The translations under genes and the position numbers were made by a program. From Streptomyces celluloflavus (GTDB lineage: Bacteria > Actinomycetota > Actinomycetes > Streptomycetales > Streptomycetaceae): DNA of 64,000 bases. The stretch lies in the NCBI GenBank assembly GCA_000720995.1, contig JOEL01000002.1:124001-188000 (forward strand), read 5' to 3'. Each line of letters starts with the position of its first letter. The stretch's first letter is position 1. A model generated the notes under the pieces. That model saw only the letters and a list, made by a program, of their open reading frames with translations. It was not told the DNA's origin and ran no database searches. Shown in pieces: positions 39,203 through 46,596 of this stretch.

Positions 39203-39296
39203 GGCGGTGACCGCCTGCTCGGCGGTCTCCTGCAGTGGGTGTTTCGTCGTGCCCGCGTACCGACCGCTGCCGGTCGCCGTCAGACGACCGGCAGCG
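39203..39296 (+). promoter_or_regulatory. Structured leader of the permease gene
   Basis: ACCGCC (39210-39215) can pair either with GGCGGT upstream (39203-39208) or, extended by a G, with GGCGGTC downstream (39221-39227); the two are mutually exclusive. A further perfect 12-bp hairpin, CGCTGCCGGTCG/CGACCGGCAGCG (39265-39276, 39285-39296), ends 2 nt before the AAGGAG ribosome-binding site. It does not resemble the lysine riboswitch or another aptamer I know. The 375-bp gap 38939-39313 thus holds a terminator, the operator array and this leader. Confidence 0.45.
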
Positions 39297-39313
39297 ATGA
39301 AGGAGCCACCCCA

Positions 39314-40786
39314 GTGTTGGAGCACGGCGCAGCCCCACCCGCGGGGGGCGGGAACCCCCGGCCACCCGTCACCGGAGGTCTCGGCACCCGGCTGATGCGA
39401 CGCAAGCCGGTCGAACGGCTGGTCGCCGAGAGCGGGCGCGGCGAGGGCGGATCGCTCCGTCGGTCGATGGGCGTATGGCAGCTGACCATGATCAGCATCG
39501 GCGCCACGCTCGGCACCGGCATCTTCGTGGTCCTCGGCGAGGCGGTGCCCAAAGCCGGCCCGGCCGTCATCCTCTCCTTCGTCCTGGCCGGTATCACGGC
39601 CCTGTTCTCGGCCCTCTCCTACGCGGAGCTGGCGGGCACCATCCCGGTTTCCGGCTCCTCGTACTCCTACGCGTACGCCACGCTCGGCGAACTGATCGCC
39701 TGGATCTGCGGCTGGTGCCTGATCCTGGAGTACGGCGTCTCGGTCGCCGCCGTCGCGGTCGGCTGGGGCCAGTACCTCAACGAGCTGCTGGCCGGCACGG
39801 TCGGCTTCACCATCCCCGAGGCGCTCTCCGCCCCGCCCGGCAACGGCGGCGTCTTCAATCTGCCGGCGCTGCTGGTCGTGATGCTCGCGATGGTCTTCCT
39901 GCTGGGCGGCGCCAAGGAGAGCGCCCGCGCGAACACCATCATGGTCACCGTCAAGATCGTCGCCCTGCTCCTGTTCTGCGGGGTCGCCCTCCAGGGCGTC
40001 CGCTCCGGGAACTACGCCGACTTCATGCCGATGGGCATGGCGGGCGTCAGCGCCGCCGGCGCCACCCTGTTCTTCTCCTACATCGGCTTCGACGCGGCCT
40101 CCACGGCGGGCGAGGAGGCCAAGAACCCGCAGCGCGATCTGCCGCGCGCGATCATGCTCTCGCTGGTCCTCGTCACCCTGCTGTACTGCCTGGTCGCCGC
40201 GGTGGCCGTGGGCGCGCTGCCGTGGCACCGGTTCGCCGGTTCGGAGGCCGCGCTGGCCGGGATCCTCAAGACCGTCACCGGACAGAACGTCTGGGCCGTA
40301 CTGCTGGCCTTCGGCGCCGTCGTCGCCATCGCCAGCGTCGTGCTGACCGTGCTCTACGGCCAGACCCGCATCCTCTTCGCGATGTCCCGCGACGGCCTGG
40401 TGCCGAAGGTGTTCTCCCGGGTGCACCCCAGGACCGGCGCACCGCGCGCCAACACCGTGATCGTCTCGCTGTTCTGCGGGGTGCTCGCCGCCGCCGTCCC
40501 GCTGGGCCAGCTCGCCGACGCCACCAGCATCGGCACCCTCTTCGCCTTCGCGCTGGTCAACGTCGCCGTGATCGTGCTGCGCCGGACCCGCCCGGACATG
40601 CCGCGCGCCTTCCGTACGCCGCTGGCCCCGCTCTTCCCGGCGATCGGCTTCCTGCTGTGCATCTACATGATGGGCAACCTCGGCCCCGTGACCTGGGTGG
40701 TCTTCGGCGTCTGGATGGCCGTGGGCCTTGTGGTCTACTTCGGATACGGCATGCGCCGGTCCCGGCTGACCACGGCAGAGAAGTGA
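39314..40786 (+). CDS. APC-superfamily amino-acid permease (cationic amino-acid transporter type)
   Basis: 490 residues with about 12 membrane helices beginning near 55 (MISIGATLGTGIFVVLGEAV, a classic APC first-helix motif with the unwound GTGIF). The ELAGTIPVSGSSYSYAYATLGE stretch (split here by its helix turn) and FFSYIGFDAASTAGEEAKNP are typical of YfnA/CAT-type transporters, which often carry lysine, arginine or branched amino acids. GTG 39314 was chosen for AAGGAG 9 nt upstream; the frame is open far upstream without homology. The Lrp gene starts 10 bp after its stop. Lysine is the inferred substrate because of the shared operator motif with davAB. Confidence 0.88.
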   Translation: MLEHGAAPPAGGGNPRPPVTGGLGTRLMRRKPVERLVAESGRGEGGSLRRSMGVWQLTMISIGATLGTGIFVVLGEAVPKAGPAVILSFVLAGITALFSALSYAELAGTIPVSGSSYSYAYATLGELIAWICGWCLILEYGVSVAAVAVGWGQYLNELLAGTVGFTIPEALSAPPGNGGVFNLPALLVVMLAMVFLLGGAKESARANTIMVTVKIVALLLFCGVALQGVRSGNYADFMPMGMAGVSAAGATLFFSYIGFDAASTAGEEAKNPQRDLPRAIMLSLVLVTLLYCLVAAVAVGALPWHRFAGSEAALAGILKTVTGQNVWAVLLAFGAVVAIASVVLTVLYGQTRILFAMSRDGLVPKVFSRVHPRTGAPRANTVIVSLFCGVLAAAVPLGQLADATSIGTLFAFALVNVAVIVLRRTRPDMPRAFRTPLAPLFPAIGFLLCIYMMGNLGPVTWVVFGVWMAVGLVVYFGYGMRRSRLTTAEK

Positions 40787-40796
40787 TCCACCCGCT

Positions 40797-41252
40797 GTGC
40801 GACTGAACGACCTCGACGAACGCATCGTCCACGCCCTCGCGGAGGACGCCCGCCGCAGCTACGCCGACATCGGCCAGGAGGTCGGCCTGTCCGCGCCGGC
40901 CGTCAAACGCCGCGTGGACCGGCTGCGGGCCGACGGCGCCATCACCGGTTTCACGGTACGGGTCGATCCGGCCGCGCTGGGCTGGGAGACCGAGGGTTTC
41001 ATCGAGCTGTACTGCAGCCGCAACACCTCGCCGGAGGCGATCCACCGCGGTCTGGCGCGCTACCCGGAAGTGGCGTCCGCCTCCACCGTCACCGGTGAGG
41101 CGGACGCCATCGTCCAGGTCTTCGCCTCCGACATGCGGCATTTCGAGCGGGTGCTGGAGCGGATCGCGGGGGAGCCGTTCGTGGAGCGGACCAAGTCCGT
41201 GCTGGTGCTCTCGCCACTGCTGCGGCGCTTCGGGTCGGGGGCGCCGGGCTAG
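40797..41252 (+). CDS. Lrp/AsnC-family transcriptional regulator
   Basis: 151 residues. The N-terminal HTH is LNDLDERIVHALAEDARRSYADIGQEVGLSAPAVKRRVDRL (helices between about 3 and 45). The C-terminal RAM effector domain includes VASASTVTGEADAIVQVFASD and ERIAGEPFVERTKSVLVLSPLL. The GTG start is 10 bp after the permease stop, so the two are co-transcribed. Lrp-type proteins bind amino acids and wrap phased half-sites. The 30-bp-phased CGCAAC repeats upstream of the permease and davA are candidate targets. Lysine as effector is inference. Confidence 0.93.
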   Translation: MRLNDLDERIVHALAEDARRSYADIGQEVGLSAPAVKRRVDRLRADGAITGFTVRVDPAALGWETEGFIELYCSRNTSPEAIHRGLARYPEVASASTVTGEADAIVQVFASDMRHFERVLERIAGEPFVERTKSVLVLSPLLRRFGSGAPG

Positions 41253-41444
41253 TTCCCGGTCGTCCCGATCCCCGGGCCGCCGGCAGCCGGGGCGGTGGGC
41301 CCTCGTCGACGCACGGCGATCCCGATGACGGCATCGGTCCCCGGGCGCACGGCCCGGCCGAATGGTGCCGACGCGCGGCTCACCTGCGTCGGCCCCCGCC
41401 GGATGCCGCCGGAAACAGGGTGGAGTTACTCCGACCGCGCTGGT

Positions 41445-41450
41445 TAGGGT
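41445..41450 (+). promoter_or_regulatory. -10 hexamer TAGGGT implying a leaderless message
   Basis: TAGGGT ends 6 nt before ATG 41457, so transcription would start on the A of the ATG. No Shine-Dalgarno sequence is present. A near-palindrome GGAGT-T-ACTCC (41422-41432) sits where a -35 would be. Confidence 0.4.
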
Positions 41451-41456
41451 CGCGGG

Positions 41457-41816
41457 ATGAGTACTCGTACCTTCCGTATCACCGTCCGCGGTGCCTTCGA
41501 CGGACTCGGCACCGATCAGCGGGCCGAGCTCCTGGCCCGTGCCGCGGAGCATGACATCCTGCACGCGGCCTTCACCTCCGAGGGGCACCTCAGCTACGAC
41601 GTGGCCGCGCGCCCCGCCTTCACCTTCCGCTTCCTGGACTCGGGGGAGGAGGAAGAGGACATCCTGGAAGCGACCGAACGCGCCGAAGAGTCGGCGAAGG
41701 CGTGGCTGGCCGCACGCGGCTACGGCTACAAGAACCTGCGGAGCACCGCCGAGGACCTCTCCCAGGCAGCCCTGAGCAAACGGCAGCGCCGCGCCGCAGC
41801 CCAGCAGAACGTCTGA
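41457..41816 (+). CDS. Small conserved actinobacterial protein (DUF6204-like)
   Basis: 119 residues, no function known to me. STRTFRITVRGAFDGLGTDQRAELLARAAEHD (read in two parts) starts a ferredoxin-like alpha-beta fold. LSYDVAARPAFTFRFLDSGEEEEDILEATERAEESAKAWLAARGYGYKNL-type sequence follows in segments, and the tail is basic (SKRQRRAAAQQ). It matches my memory of DUF6204. It is a stand-alone gene with a likely leaderless promoter between the Lrp and MarR regulators. Confidence 0.85.
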   Translation: MSTRTFRITVRGAFDGLGTDQRAELLARAAEHDILHAAFTSEGHLSYDVAARPAFTFRFLDSGEEEEDILEATERAEESAKAWLAARGYGYKNLRSTAEDLSQAALSKRQRRAAAQQNV

Positions 41817-41923
41817 TTCCGCAGCAGCACCCCCTCCTTCCGTCTGCTGGAGACACCCCGGTCGCGCGACCTGCGTCCCGGCATCCGGCGCGGGAGTTCT
41901 CCACCGCCCTGAAATAAATGAAT

Positions 41924-41965
41924 CCTTGACTGCTCAAGCATGATGCTATGCTTGAGCAGTCAAGG
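41924..41965 (+). promoter_or_regulatory. Tandem MarR operator overlapping promoter and ribosome-binding site
   Basis: An 18-bp arm CCTTGACTGCTCAAGCAT (41924-41941) is inverted perfectly at 41948-41965 around GATGCT. Each arm contains its own 14-bp palindrome of the CTTGA-N4-TCAAG type (41925-41938 and 41951-41964), centres 26 bp apart, suggesting two dimer sites. TTGACT (41926-41931) could be the -35 and TATGCT (41947-41952) the -10, with a short 15-bp spacer. The right arm ends inside AAGGAGG (41962-41968), the ribosome-binding site of the marR gene. Confidence 0.8.
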
Positions 41966-41973
41966 AGGTGGCA

Positions 41974-42432
41974 ATGAGTGATGCGCTGGATGTGTCGCTG
42001 CGTCTCGTACGGGCCCAGACGGCCCTGGTGAAGCGGTTCGACGCGACCCTGTCGGGGCTGCACGGTGTGAGCCTGGCCGACTTCACGATGCTGCTGCGCC
42101 TGCGGCAGGCGCCCGGTGACCGGATGCGCCGGGTGGACCTGGCCGAGGCGTTGGGGCTGACCGCCTCCGGGGTGACCCGGGGACTGGCTCCGCTGGAGCG
42201 GATCGGGCTCGTCACGCGGGAGACGGATGCCCGCGACGGACGGGTGGCCTATGCGGCGCTGACCGACACCGGCCGCGCACGCCTGACGGACATGCTCGCC
42301 TCGGCCGAGCAGATCGCCGCCGAGGTCTTCACCGCTCCCCTGTGGAGCAAGGAGGACGTCGGCCGCCTGTCCACCCTGCTGACCCGCCTCGGCGGCACCG
42401 GGCTTTCCGGCCAGGGAACCCCGCCCCCGTAA
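41974..42432 (+). CDS. MarR-family transcriptional regulator
   Basis: 152 residues. A winged HTH of the MarR type: LSGLHGVSLADFTMLLRLRQAPGDRMRRVDLAEALGLTASGVTRGLAPLERIGLVTRETDARDGRVAYAAL-like order of helices and wing, read here in parts. ATG 41974 was chosen over GTG 41968 because AAGGAGG lies directly upstream at the proper distance. The perfect tandem palindrome just upstream implies tight autoregulation. Such regulators usually control an adjacent exporter, and the next gene is the remnant of one. Confidence 0.93.
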   Translation: MSDALDVSLRLVRAQTALVKRFDATLSGLHGVSLADFTMLLRLRQAPGDRMRRVDLAEALGLTASGVTRGLAPLERIGLVTRETDARDGRVAYAALTDTGRARLTDMLASAEQIAAEVFTAPLWSKEDVGRLSTLLTRLGGTGLSGQGTPPP

Positions 42433-42449
42433 CCCCGTAGGAGTCCCCC

Positions 42450-43211
42450 ATGAAGACCGCACCCGCCCCGTACCAGCCACCGGTCATCCCGGCCGACGAT
42501 GCGACAGCCATCCGTACGGAGGGCCTGCGCAAGGTCTACCGGCGAGGGCAGGACGGTCTCGTCGCCCTGGAAGGTCTGGACCTCACGGTCGGCCGGGGCG
42601 AGTTCTTCGGCCTGCTCGGCACCAACGGCGCGGGCAAGTCCACCACGATCGGCATGCTCACCACGCTGGTCACGCCCACTGCCGGAAGCGCCTGGGTCGC
42701 GGGCCGCGAGGTCGGCGCCGACCCGGTCGGCGTGAAGTCCCGCATCGGCGTCGTCCCCCAGGCCAACACCCTGGACCGCGCGCTCTCCGTGCAGGACAAC
42801 CTCGCCTTCCGCGGACGCTACTTCGGTATGTCCGCCTCGGCCGCCCGGCGCCGGGCGCTGGAGCTGCTGGAGCAGTTCGCCCTCAGCGCGCTGCTCGCGT
42901 CCACCATCGGGCTGCTGCTCGGTACGGCGATCGACGCCTCCGCCTTCGGGGCGCTGCTGGGCCTGCTCCTGGCCGCCGCCACGATGCTGGGCTGCGTCTA
43001 CTACCCGTGGAGCGCGCTGGACCCGATCGGCTGGGTCCAGGTCCTCACCCTCGCCGACCCGCTCGTCTACATGAGCGAGGGCCTGCGCGCGAACCTGACG
43101 CCCGCCACCGGTCACATGCCGACCTGGGCCTATCTCACGGCCCTCACCGTCGGCACGGCCGCCCTCGGCTGGCTCGCCCTGCGCCGCTTCACCCGGCGGG
43201 TCCAGACCTGA
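42450..43211 (+). pseudogene. In-frame fusion of the front of an ABC ATPase to the end of an ABC-2 permease
   Basis: 253 codons with no stop. Residues 1 to about 146 are the front half of a DrrA-type ATPase: GLRKVYRRGQDGLVALEGLDL, Walker A GTNGAGKSTT (57-66) and the Q-loop VVPQAN. The signature LSGGQ, Walker B and H-loop are all missing. From about 147 the chain becomes the last third of a DrrB-type ABC-2 permease: STIGLLLGTAI, LGCVYYPWSALDPIGW and LADPLVYMSEGLRANLTP. A single deletion within an ATPase-permease operon would produce this. The protein cannot hydrolyse ATP by the usual mechanism. GAGTCCC-rich sequence precedes ATG 42450, 17 bp after marR. Confidence 0.85.
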
Positions 43212-43442
43212 GACCCCCTGCCGCGGCAGGCGCCGGACGTGCCACGGCGGAGCCTCTGCGGTCACCACCGTGGTCTGCGGTGGACATTCCGGCCGCCGGA
43301 GCTGTCCGGTCCCGGCGCAGGGGAGCCGGTCTCGTCTGACCCGATCCGGCTGCCCTCGGCGGCTCAGAGTGATCGGGACACCGCAGGTCACGGGGGCGCG
43401 AAGGTGTAGGCGAGTTGGCGCAGGTCACGGCCCCGCCGTGGC

Positions 43443-43595
43443 TCATCTCTGCCGAGACGGGACACCGGTGACCGAACTCGGGAGTGGGGGCGCGCTGCGC
43501 CGGGACCACCGGGCCTCGTCCAGCGAACACAGGTAACGGTCCATCAGGCCGGTGATCTCGACGCGGACGGTCAGGTGCTGGAGGCGGCGCGCCAT
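43443..43595 (-). pseudogene. Possible N-terminal fragment of a SnoaL-like protein
   Basis: Fifty codons on the minus strand beginning MARRLQHLTVRVEITGLMDRYLC and SLDEARW resemble the first helix of SnoaL-like/NTF2 proteins (the ITxLxxRYxxxLD pattern). After about 27 residues the frame loses any resemblance and stops. This fits a relic of a gene truncated by the same decay that affected the ABC genes. The match is short and could be chance. Confidence 0.3.
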
Positions 43596-43729
43596 CGTCT
43601 CGGAGTCCGGGGACGGAGCCCGCCACCTTGAGCGGACTTCAGGCCAAGGTCGAGCCGCACGCCCGCCCTCAGTCCGTACCGCGTCCGCCCGTCATCCCGG
43701 ACCGGCCGCGTGACCTGCGCAGACACCGA

Positions 43730-43790
43730 ACGCAACGAATCGCCGTCGAATTACTCCCACACGCAACGAATCCTCTGTCGGCGCGCAACG
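43730..43790 (+). promoter_or_regulatory. CGCAAC repeat array upstream of davA
   Basis: ACGCAACGAATC occurs at 43730-43741 and identically at 43761-43772 (31 bp apart), and GCGCAACG at 43783-43790. The last copy ends 8 bp before the -35 element. The same core (CGCAACGA) is found three times upstream of the permease at 39.1 kb. The direct, helically phased arrangement ending at the -35 suits activation by an Lrp-type protein. Confidence 0.6.
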
Positions 43791-43798
43791 GTGCCGCC

Positions 43799-43828
43799 TT
43801 GTCCAGCCTCGCCGGCGGACCGTAGCGT
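43799..43828 (+). promoter_or_regulatory. davA promoter
   Basis: TTGTCC (43799-43804), an 18-bp spacer, and TAGCGT (43823-43828). Transcription would start near 43835, downstream of the possible ATG at 43831, which supports ATG 43867 as the davA start. Confidence 0.55.
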
Positions 43829-43866
43829 CAATGCGTCCCACCCGAACCGTCCCGCCGAGGGGTCCC

Positions 43867-44679
43867 ATGTCGTCGCTGCGTACCGCCCTGCTCCAGAGTT
43901 CGGGACGGCCCGGCGACGTGGCGCACAATCTGCGGGTGCTGGCCGGGGCGGCGCGCGAGGCGGCCGCGACCGGCGCCGGACTGCTCGTCTGCCCCGAGCT
44001 GTTCCTCACCGGCTACGCCATCGGCGCCGACGTCCACCGCCTCGCCGAGACCGCCGACGGCGACAGCGCACGGGCCATCGGCCGGATCGCCGCCGAGCAC
44101 GGTCTCGCGGTGCTCTACGGCTACCCCGAGCGCGCGCCGCGGGAGACCGGCCCCGACGCGGTCCACAACTCCGCACAGCTGATCGGCCCGGACGGCACCC
44201 GGCTCGCGAACTACCGCAAGACGCACCTCTTCGGCAGCTTCGAGCGCGAGTGGTTCACCCCGGGCGAGCGGGCCGTCGTCCAGGCCGATCTGGCCGGCGT
44301 CCGGATCGGCGTCCTGATCTGCTACGACGTGGAGTTCCCGGAGAACGTCCGGGCGCACGCGCTGGCCGGCACCGATCTGCTGCTGGTGCCCACCGCGCAG
44401 ATGCACCCCTTCCAGTTCGTCGCCGAGTCCGTCATCCCGGTACGCGCCTTCGAGAGCCAGCTGTACATCGCCTACGTCAACCGGGTCGGTACGGAGGGCG
44501 AGTTCGAGTTCGTCGGACTCAGCTGCCTGGCCGGACCCGACGGCGTCGTCCGCACCCGCGCCGGCCGTTCCGAGCAGCTGGTGCAGGCCGATGTCGACAC
44601 CGCCTTCCTGACGCGGTCCCGGGCGGACAACCCGTATCTGCGCGACCGGCGGCCGGAACTGTACGGCCCGCTGACGTGA
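43867..44679 (+). CDS. davA: 5-aminovaleramide amidase, nitrilase superfamily
   Basis: 270 residues. In the monooxygenase route of lysine breakdown, DavA hydrolyses 5-aminovaleramide to 5-aminovalerate. The nitrilase Glu-Lys-Cys triad is Glu44 (VCPELFLTGY), Lys118 (NYRKTHLFG) and Cys152 (LICYDVEFPEN). The stretch around the active site agrees with Pseudomonas DavA as I remember it, and length is close to its 264 residues. ATG 43867 was preferred to 43831: GAGGGG lies 5 nt ahead and the predicted transcript starts after 43831. The pairing with davB supports the specific call over a generic carbon-nitrogen hydrolase. Confidence 0.88.
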   Translation: MSSLRTALLQSSGRPGDVAHNLRVLAGAAREAAATGAGLLVCPELFLTGYAIGADVHRLAETADGDSARAIGRIAAEHGLAVLYGYPERAPRETGPDAVHNSAQLIGPDGTRLANYRKTHLFGSFEREWFTPGERAVVQADLAGVRIGVLICYDVEFPENVRAHALAGTDLLLVPTAQMHPFQFVAESVIPVRAFESQLYIAYVNRVGTEGEFEFVGLSCLAGPDGVVRTRAGRSEQLVQADVDTAFLTRSRADNPYLRDRRPELYGPLT

Positions 44680-44879
44680 GGCGACCGGCCGACGTGAAGT
44701 GACCCGGCCCGACATGAACCGACCCACTCCGACTCGACCCGACCGCGTCCGATCCGATCGGCCGGACCCGACGTGAGATGACGTGCCGCGGACCCGATGG
44801 CCGCGGCCTGCCCTGCCCTGAACCACCCCGGTGCCCCGCGCAGCCCGCCGGCCGCCCGCCCGCAAGGAGTCCGTACCCG

Positions 44880-46571
44880 ATGACGTCCACGGTGCCCACC
44901 GCCGCCCACCACGCGGATGCCCAGCCGCCGATCACCATGTTCGGCCCGGACTTCCCGTACGCCTACGACGACTTCCTCGCCCACCCGGCGGGCCTGGGCC
45001 AGGTCCCGGCGGTCGAACACGGCAAGGAGGTCGCGGTCATCGGCGGCGGTCTCTCCGGCATCATCACCGCCTACGAGCTGATGAAGATGGGCCTCAAGCC
45101 CGTCGTCTACGAGGCGGACCGGATCGGCGGCCGGCTGCGCACCGTCGGCTTCGAGGGCTGCGACCCCTCGCTGACCGCCGAGATGGGCGCGATGCGCTTC
45201 CCGCCCAGCTCCACCGCCCTCCAGCACTACATCGACCTGGTGGACCTGCACACCGAGCCGTTCCCCAACCCGCTGGCCGCCGCCACCCCCTCCACCGTCG
45301 TCGACCTCAAGGGCGAGACGCACTACGCGCGCACCGTGGACGACCTCCCCGAGGTCTTCCGCCAGGTCATGGACGCCTGGAACGCCTGCCTGGAGGAGGG
45401 CGCGGACTTCTCCGCCATGAACCGCGCGCTCCGCGAACGGGACGTACCGCGCATCCGCGAGATCTGGGCCCGGCTCGTCGAGAAGCTCGACAACCAGACC
45501 TTCTACGGCTTCCTCTGCGACTCCAGCGCCTTCTCGTCCTTCCGGCACCGGGAGATCTTCGGCCAGGTCGGCTTCGGCACCGGCGGCTGGGACACCGACT
45601 TCCCCAACTCCATCCTGGAGATCCTGCGCGTCGTCTACACCGAGGCCGACGACCACCACCGCGGCATCGTCGGCGGCAGCCAGCAACTGCCGCTGCGCCT
45701 GTGGGAACGGGCCCCGGAGAAGATCGTGCACTGGGCCCAGGGCACCTCGCTCGCCACGCTGCACGACGGTGCGCCGCGCCCCGCGGTGACCCGGCTGAAC
45801 CGCACCGCGGGCAACCGCGTCACGGTCACCGACGCGGCCGGCGACATCCGCACGTACGAGGCGGCCGTCTTCACCGCGCAGTCCTGGATGCTGCTGAGCA
45901 AGATCGCCTGTGATGAGGCGCTGTTCCCCATCGACCACTGGACGGCGATGGAGCGCACCCACTACATGGAGTCGTCCAAGCTGTTCGTCCCCGTCGACCG
46001 GCCGTTCTGGCGGGACACCGACGAGCGGACCGGCCGGGACGCGATGAGCATGACGCTCACCGACCGGATGACCCGCGGTACGTACCTCCTCGACAACGGC
46101 CCGGACCGGCCCGCCGTCATCTGCCTCTCCTACACCTGGTGCGACGACAGCCTCAAGTGGCTGCCGCTGAACGCGGGAGAGCGGATGGAGGTGATGCTGA
46201 AGTCGCTCTCGGAGATCTACCCCGACGTCGACATCCGGTCCCACATCATCGGCAACCCGGTCACCGTCTCCTGGGAGAACGAGCCCTACTTCATGGGCGC
46301 CTTCAAGGCCAACCTGCCCGGCCACTACCGCTACCAGCGGCGCCTGTTCACCCACTTCATGCAGGACCGGCTGCCCGCGGACAAACGCGGCATCTTCCTC
46401 GCGGGCGACGACATCTCGTGGACGGCGGGCTGGGCCGAGGGCGCCGTCCAGACCGCGCTGAACGCGGTGTGGGGCGTGATGCACCACTTCGGCGGCGGTA
46501 CCGACGCGTCCAACCCGGGCCCCGGGGACCGCTACGACGAGATCGCGCCGGTCGTCCTCCCGGAGGACTGA
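44880..46571 (+). CDS. davB: L-lysine 2-monooxygenase, flavin amine-oxidase family
   Basis: 563 residues. Oxidatively decarboxylates L-lysine to 5-aminovaleramide with O2 and FAD. ITMFGPDFPYAYDDFLAHPAGLG at the N-terminus is the distinctive start of lysine/tryptophan 2-monooxygenases (read in two parts). The FAD loop is VAVIGGGLSGIITAYEL (about 51-67), followed by GGRLRTVGFEG, FGQVGFGTGGWDTDFPNS and the C-terminal FAD motif GDDISWTAGWAEGAVQ. Similarity to Pseudomonas DavB runs the whole length by memory. ATG 44880 has AAGGAG ahead. The 200-bp gap after davA is rich in CCGAC repeats. Phenylalanine or tryptophan as substrate cannot be excluded. Confidence 0.87.
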   Translation: MTSTVPTAAHHADAQPPITMFGPDFPYAYDDFLAHPAGLGQVPAVEHGKEVAVIGGGLSGIITAYELMKMGLKPVVYEADRIGGRLRTVGFEGCDPSLTAEMGAMRFPPSSTALQHYIDLVDLHTEPFPNPLAAATPSTVVDLKGETHYARTVDDLPEVFRQVMDAWNACLEEGADFSAMNRALRERDVPRIREIWARLVEKLDNQTFYGFLCDSSAFSSFRHREIFGQVGFGTGGWDTDFPNSILEILRVVYTEADDHHRGIVGGSQQLPLRLWERAPEKIVHWAQGTSLATLHDGAPRPAVTRLNRTAGNRVTVTDAAGDIRTYEAAVFTAQSWMLLSKIACDEALFPIDHWTAMERTHYMESSKLFVPVDRPFWRDTDERTGRDAMSMTLTDRMTRGTYLLDNGPDRPAVICLSYTWCDDSLKWLPLNAGERMEVMLKSLSEIYPDVDIRSHIIGNPVTVSWENEPYFMGAFKANLPGHYRYQRRLFTHFMQDRLPADKRGIFLAGDDISWTAGWAEGAVQTALNAVWGVMHHFGGGTDASNPGPGDRYDEIAPVVLPED

Positions 46572-46596
46572 CCGGCGGGCCGGTCCGGCCGGGGGC

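Larger units (their letters stand above)
43212..43866. other. 655-bp gap with decayed sequence and regulatory sites
   Basis: No full gene can be supported between the ABC remnant and davA. The left part looks degraded (see the minus-strand SnoaL-like fragment at 43443-43595). The right part, from about 43730, holds the CGCAAC repeats and the davA promoter. Short open frames exist on both strands but lack family resemblance or ribosome-binding sites. Confidence 0.5.

Noticed and set aside
39140-39313. Lysine (L-box) riboswitch in the permease leader
   Set aside because: The leader is under 180 nt and lacks the conserved L-box core; the hairpins are simple GC stems. Reported only as an unclassified leader.
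42895-42920. Frameshift at the ABC ATPase-permease junction
   Set aside because: The reading frame is continuous through the junction with normal codon bias on both sides, so a deletion, not a frameshift, explains the fusion.
43270-43536. An 88-codon plus-strand frame (and a 145-codon minus-strand frame at 43189-43626) in the gap before davA
   Set aside because: Low-complexity Arg/Ser/Pro/Gly content, no ribosome-binding site and no recognisable domain; consistent with decayed or non-coding sequence.
43831-43866. Earlier ATG for davA giving 12 more residues
   Set aside because: The predicted transcription start is near 43835, and the ATG at 43867 has a proper GAGGGG and the family N-terminus.
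44680-44879. CCGAC-rich repeats between davA and davB as an operator or iteron set
   Set aside because: The units (CCGACGTGA, CCGACATGA, CCGACTCGA) are irregular in spacing and sequence; looks like simple-sequence drift.
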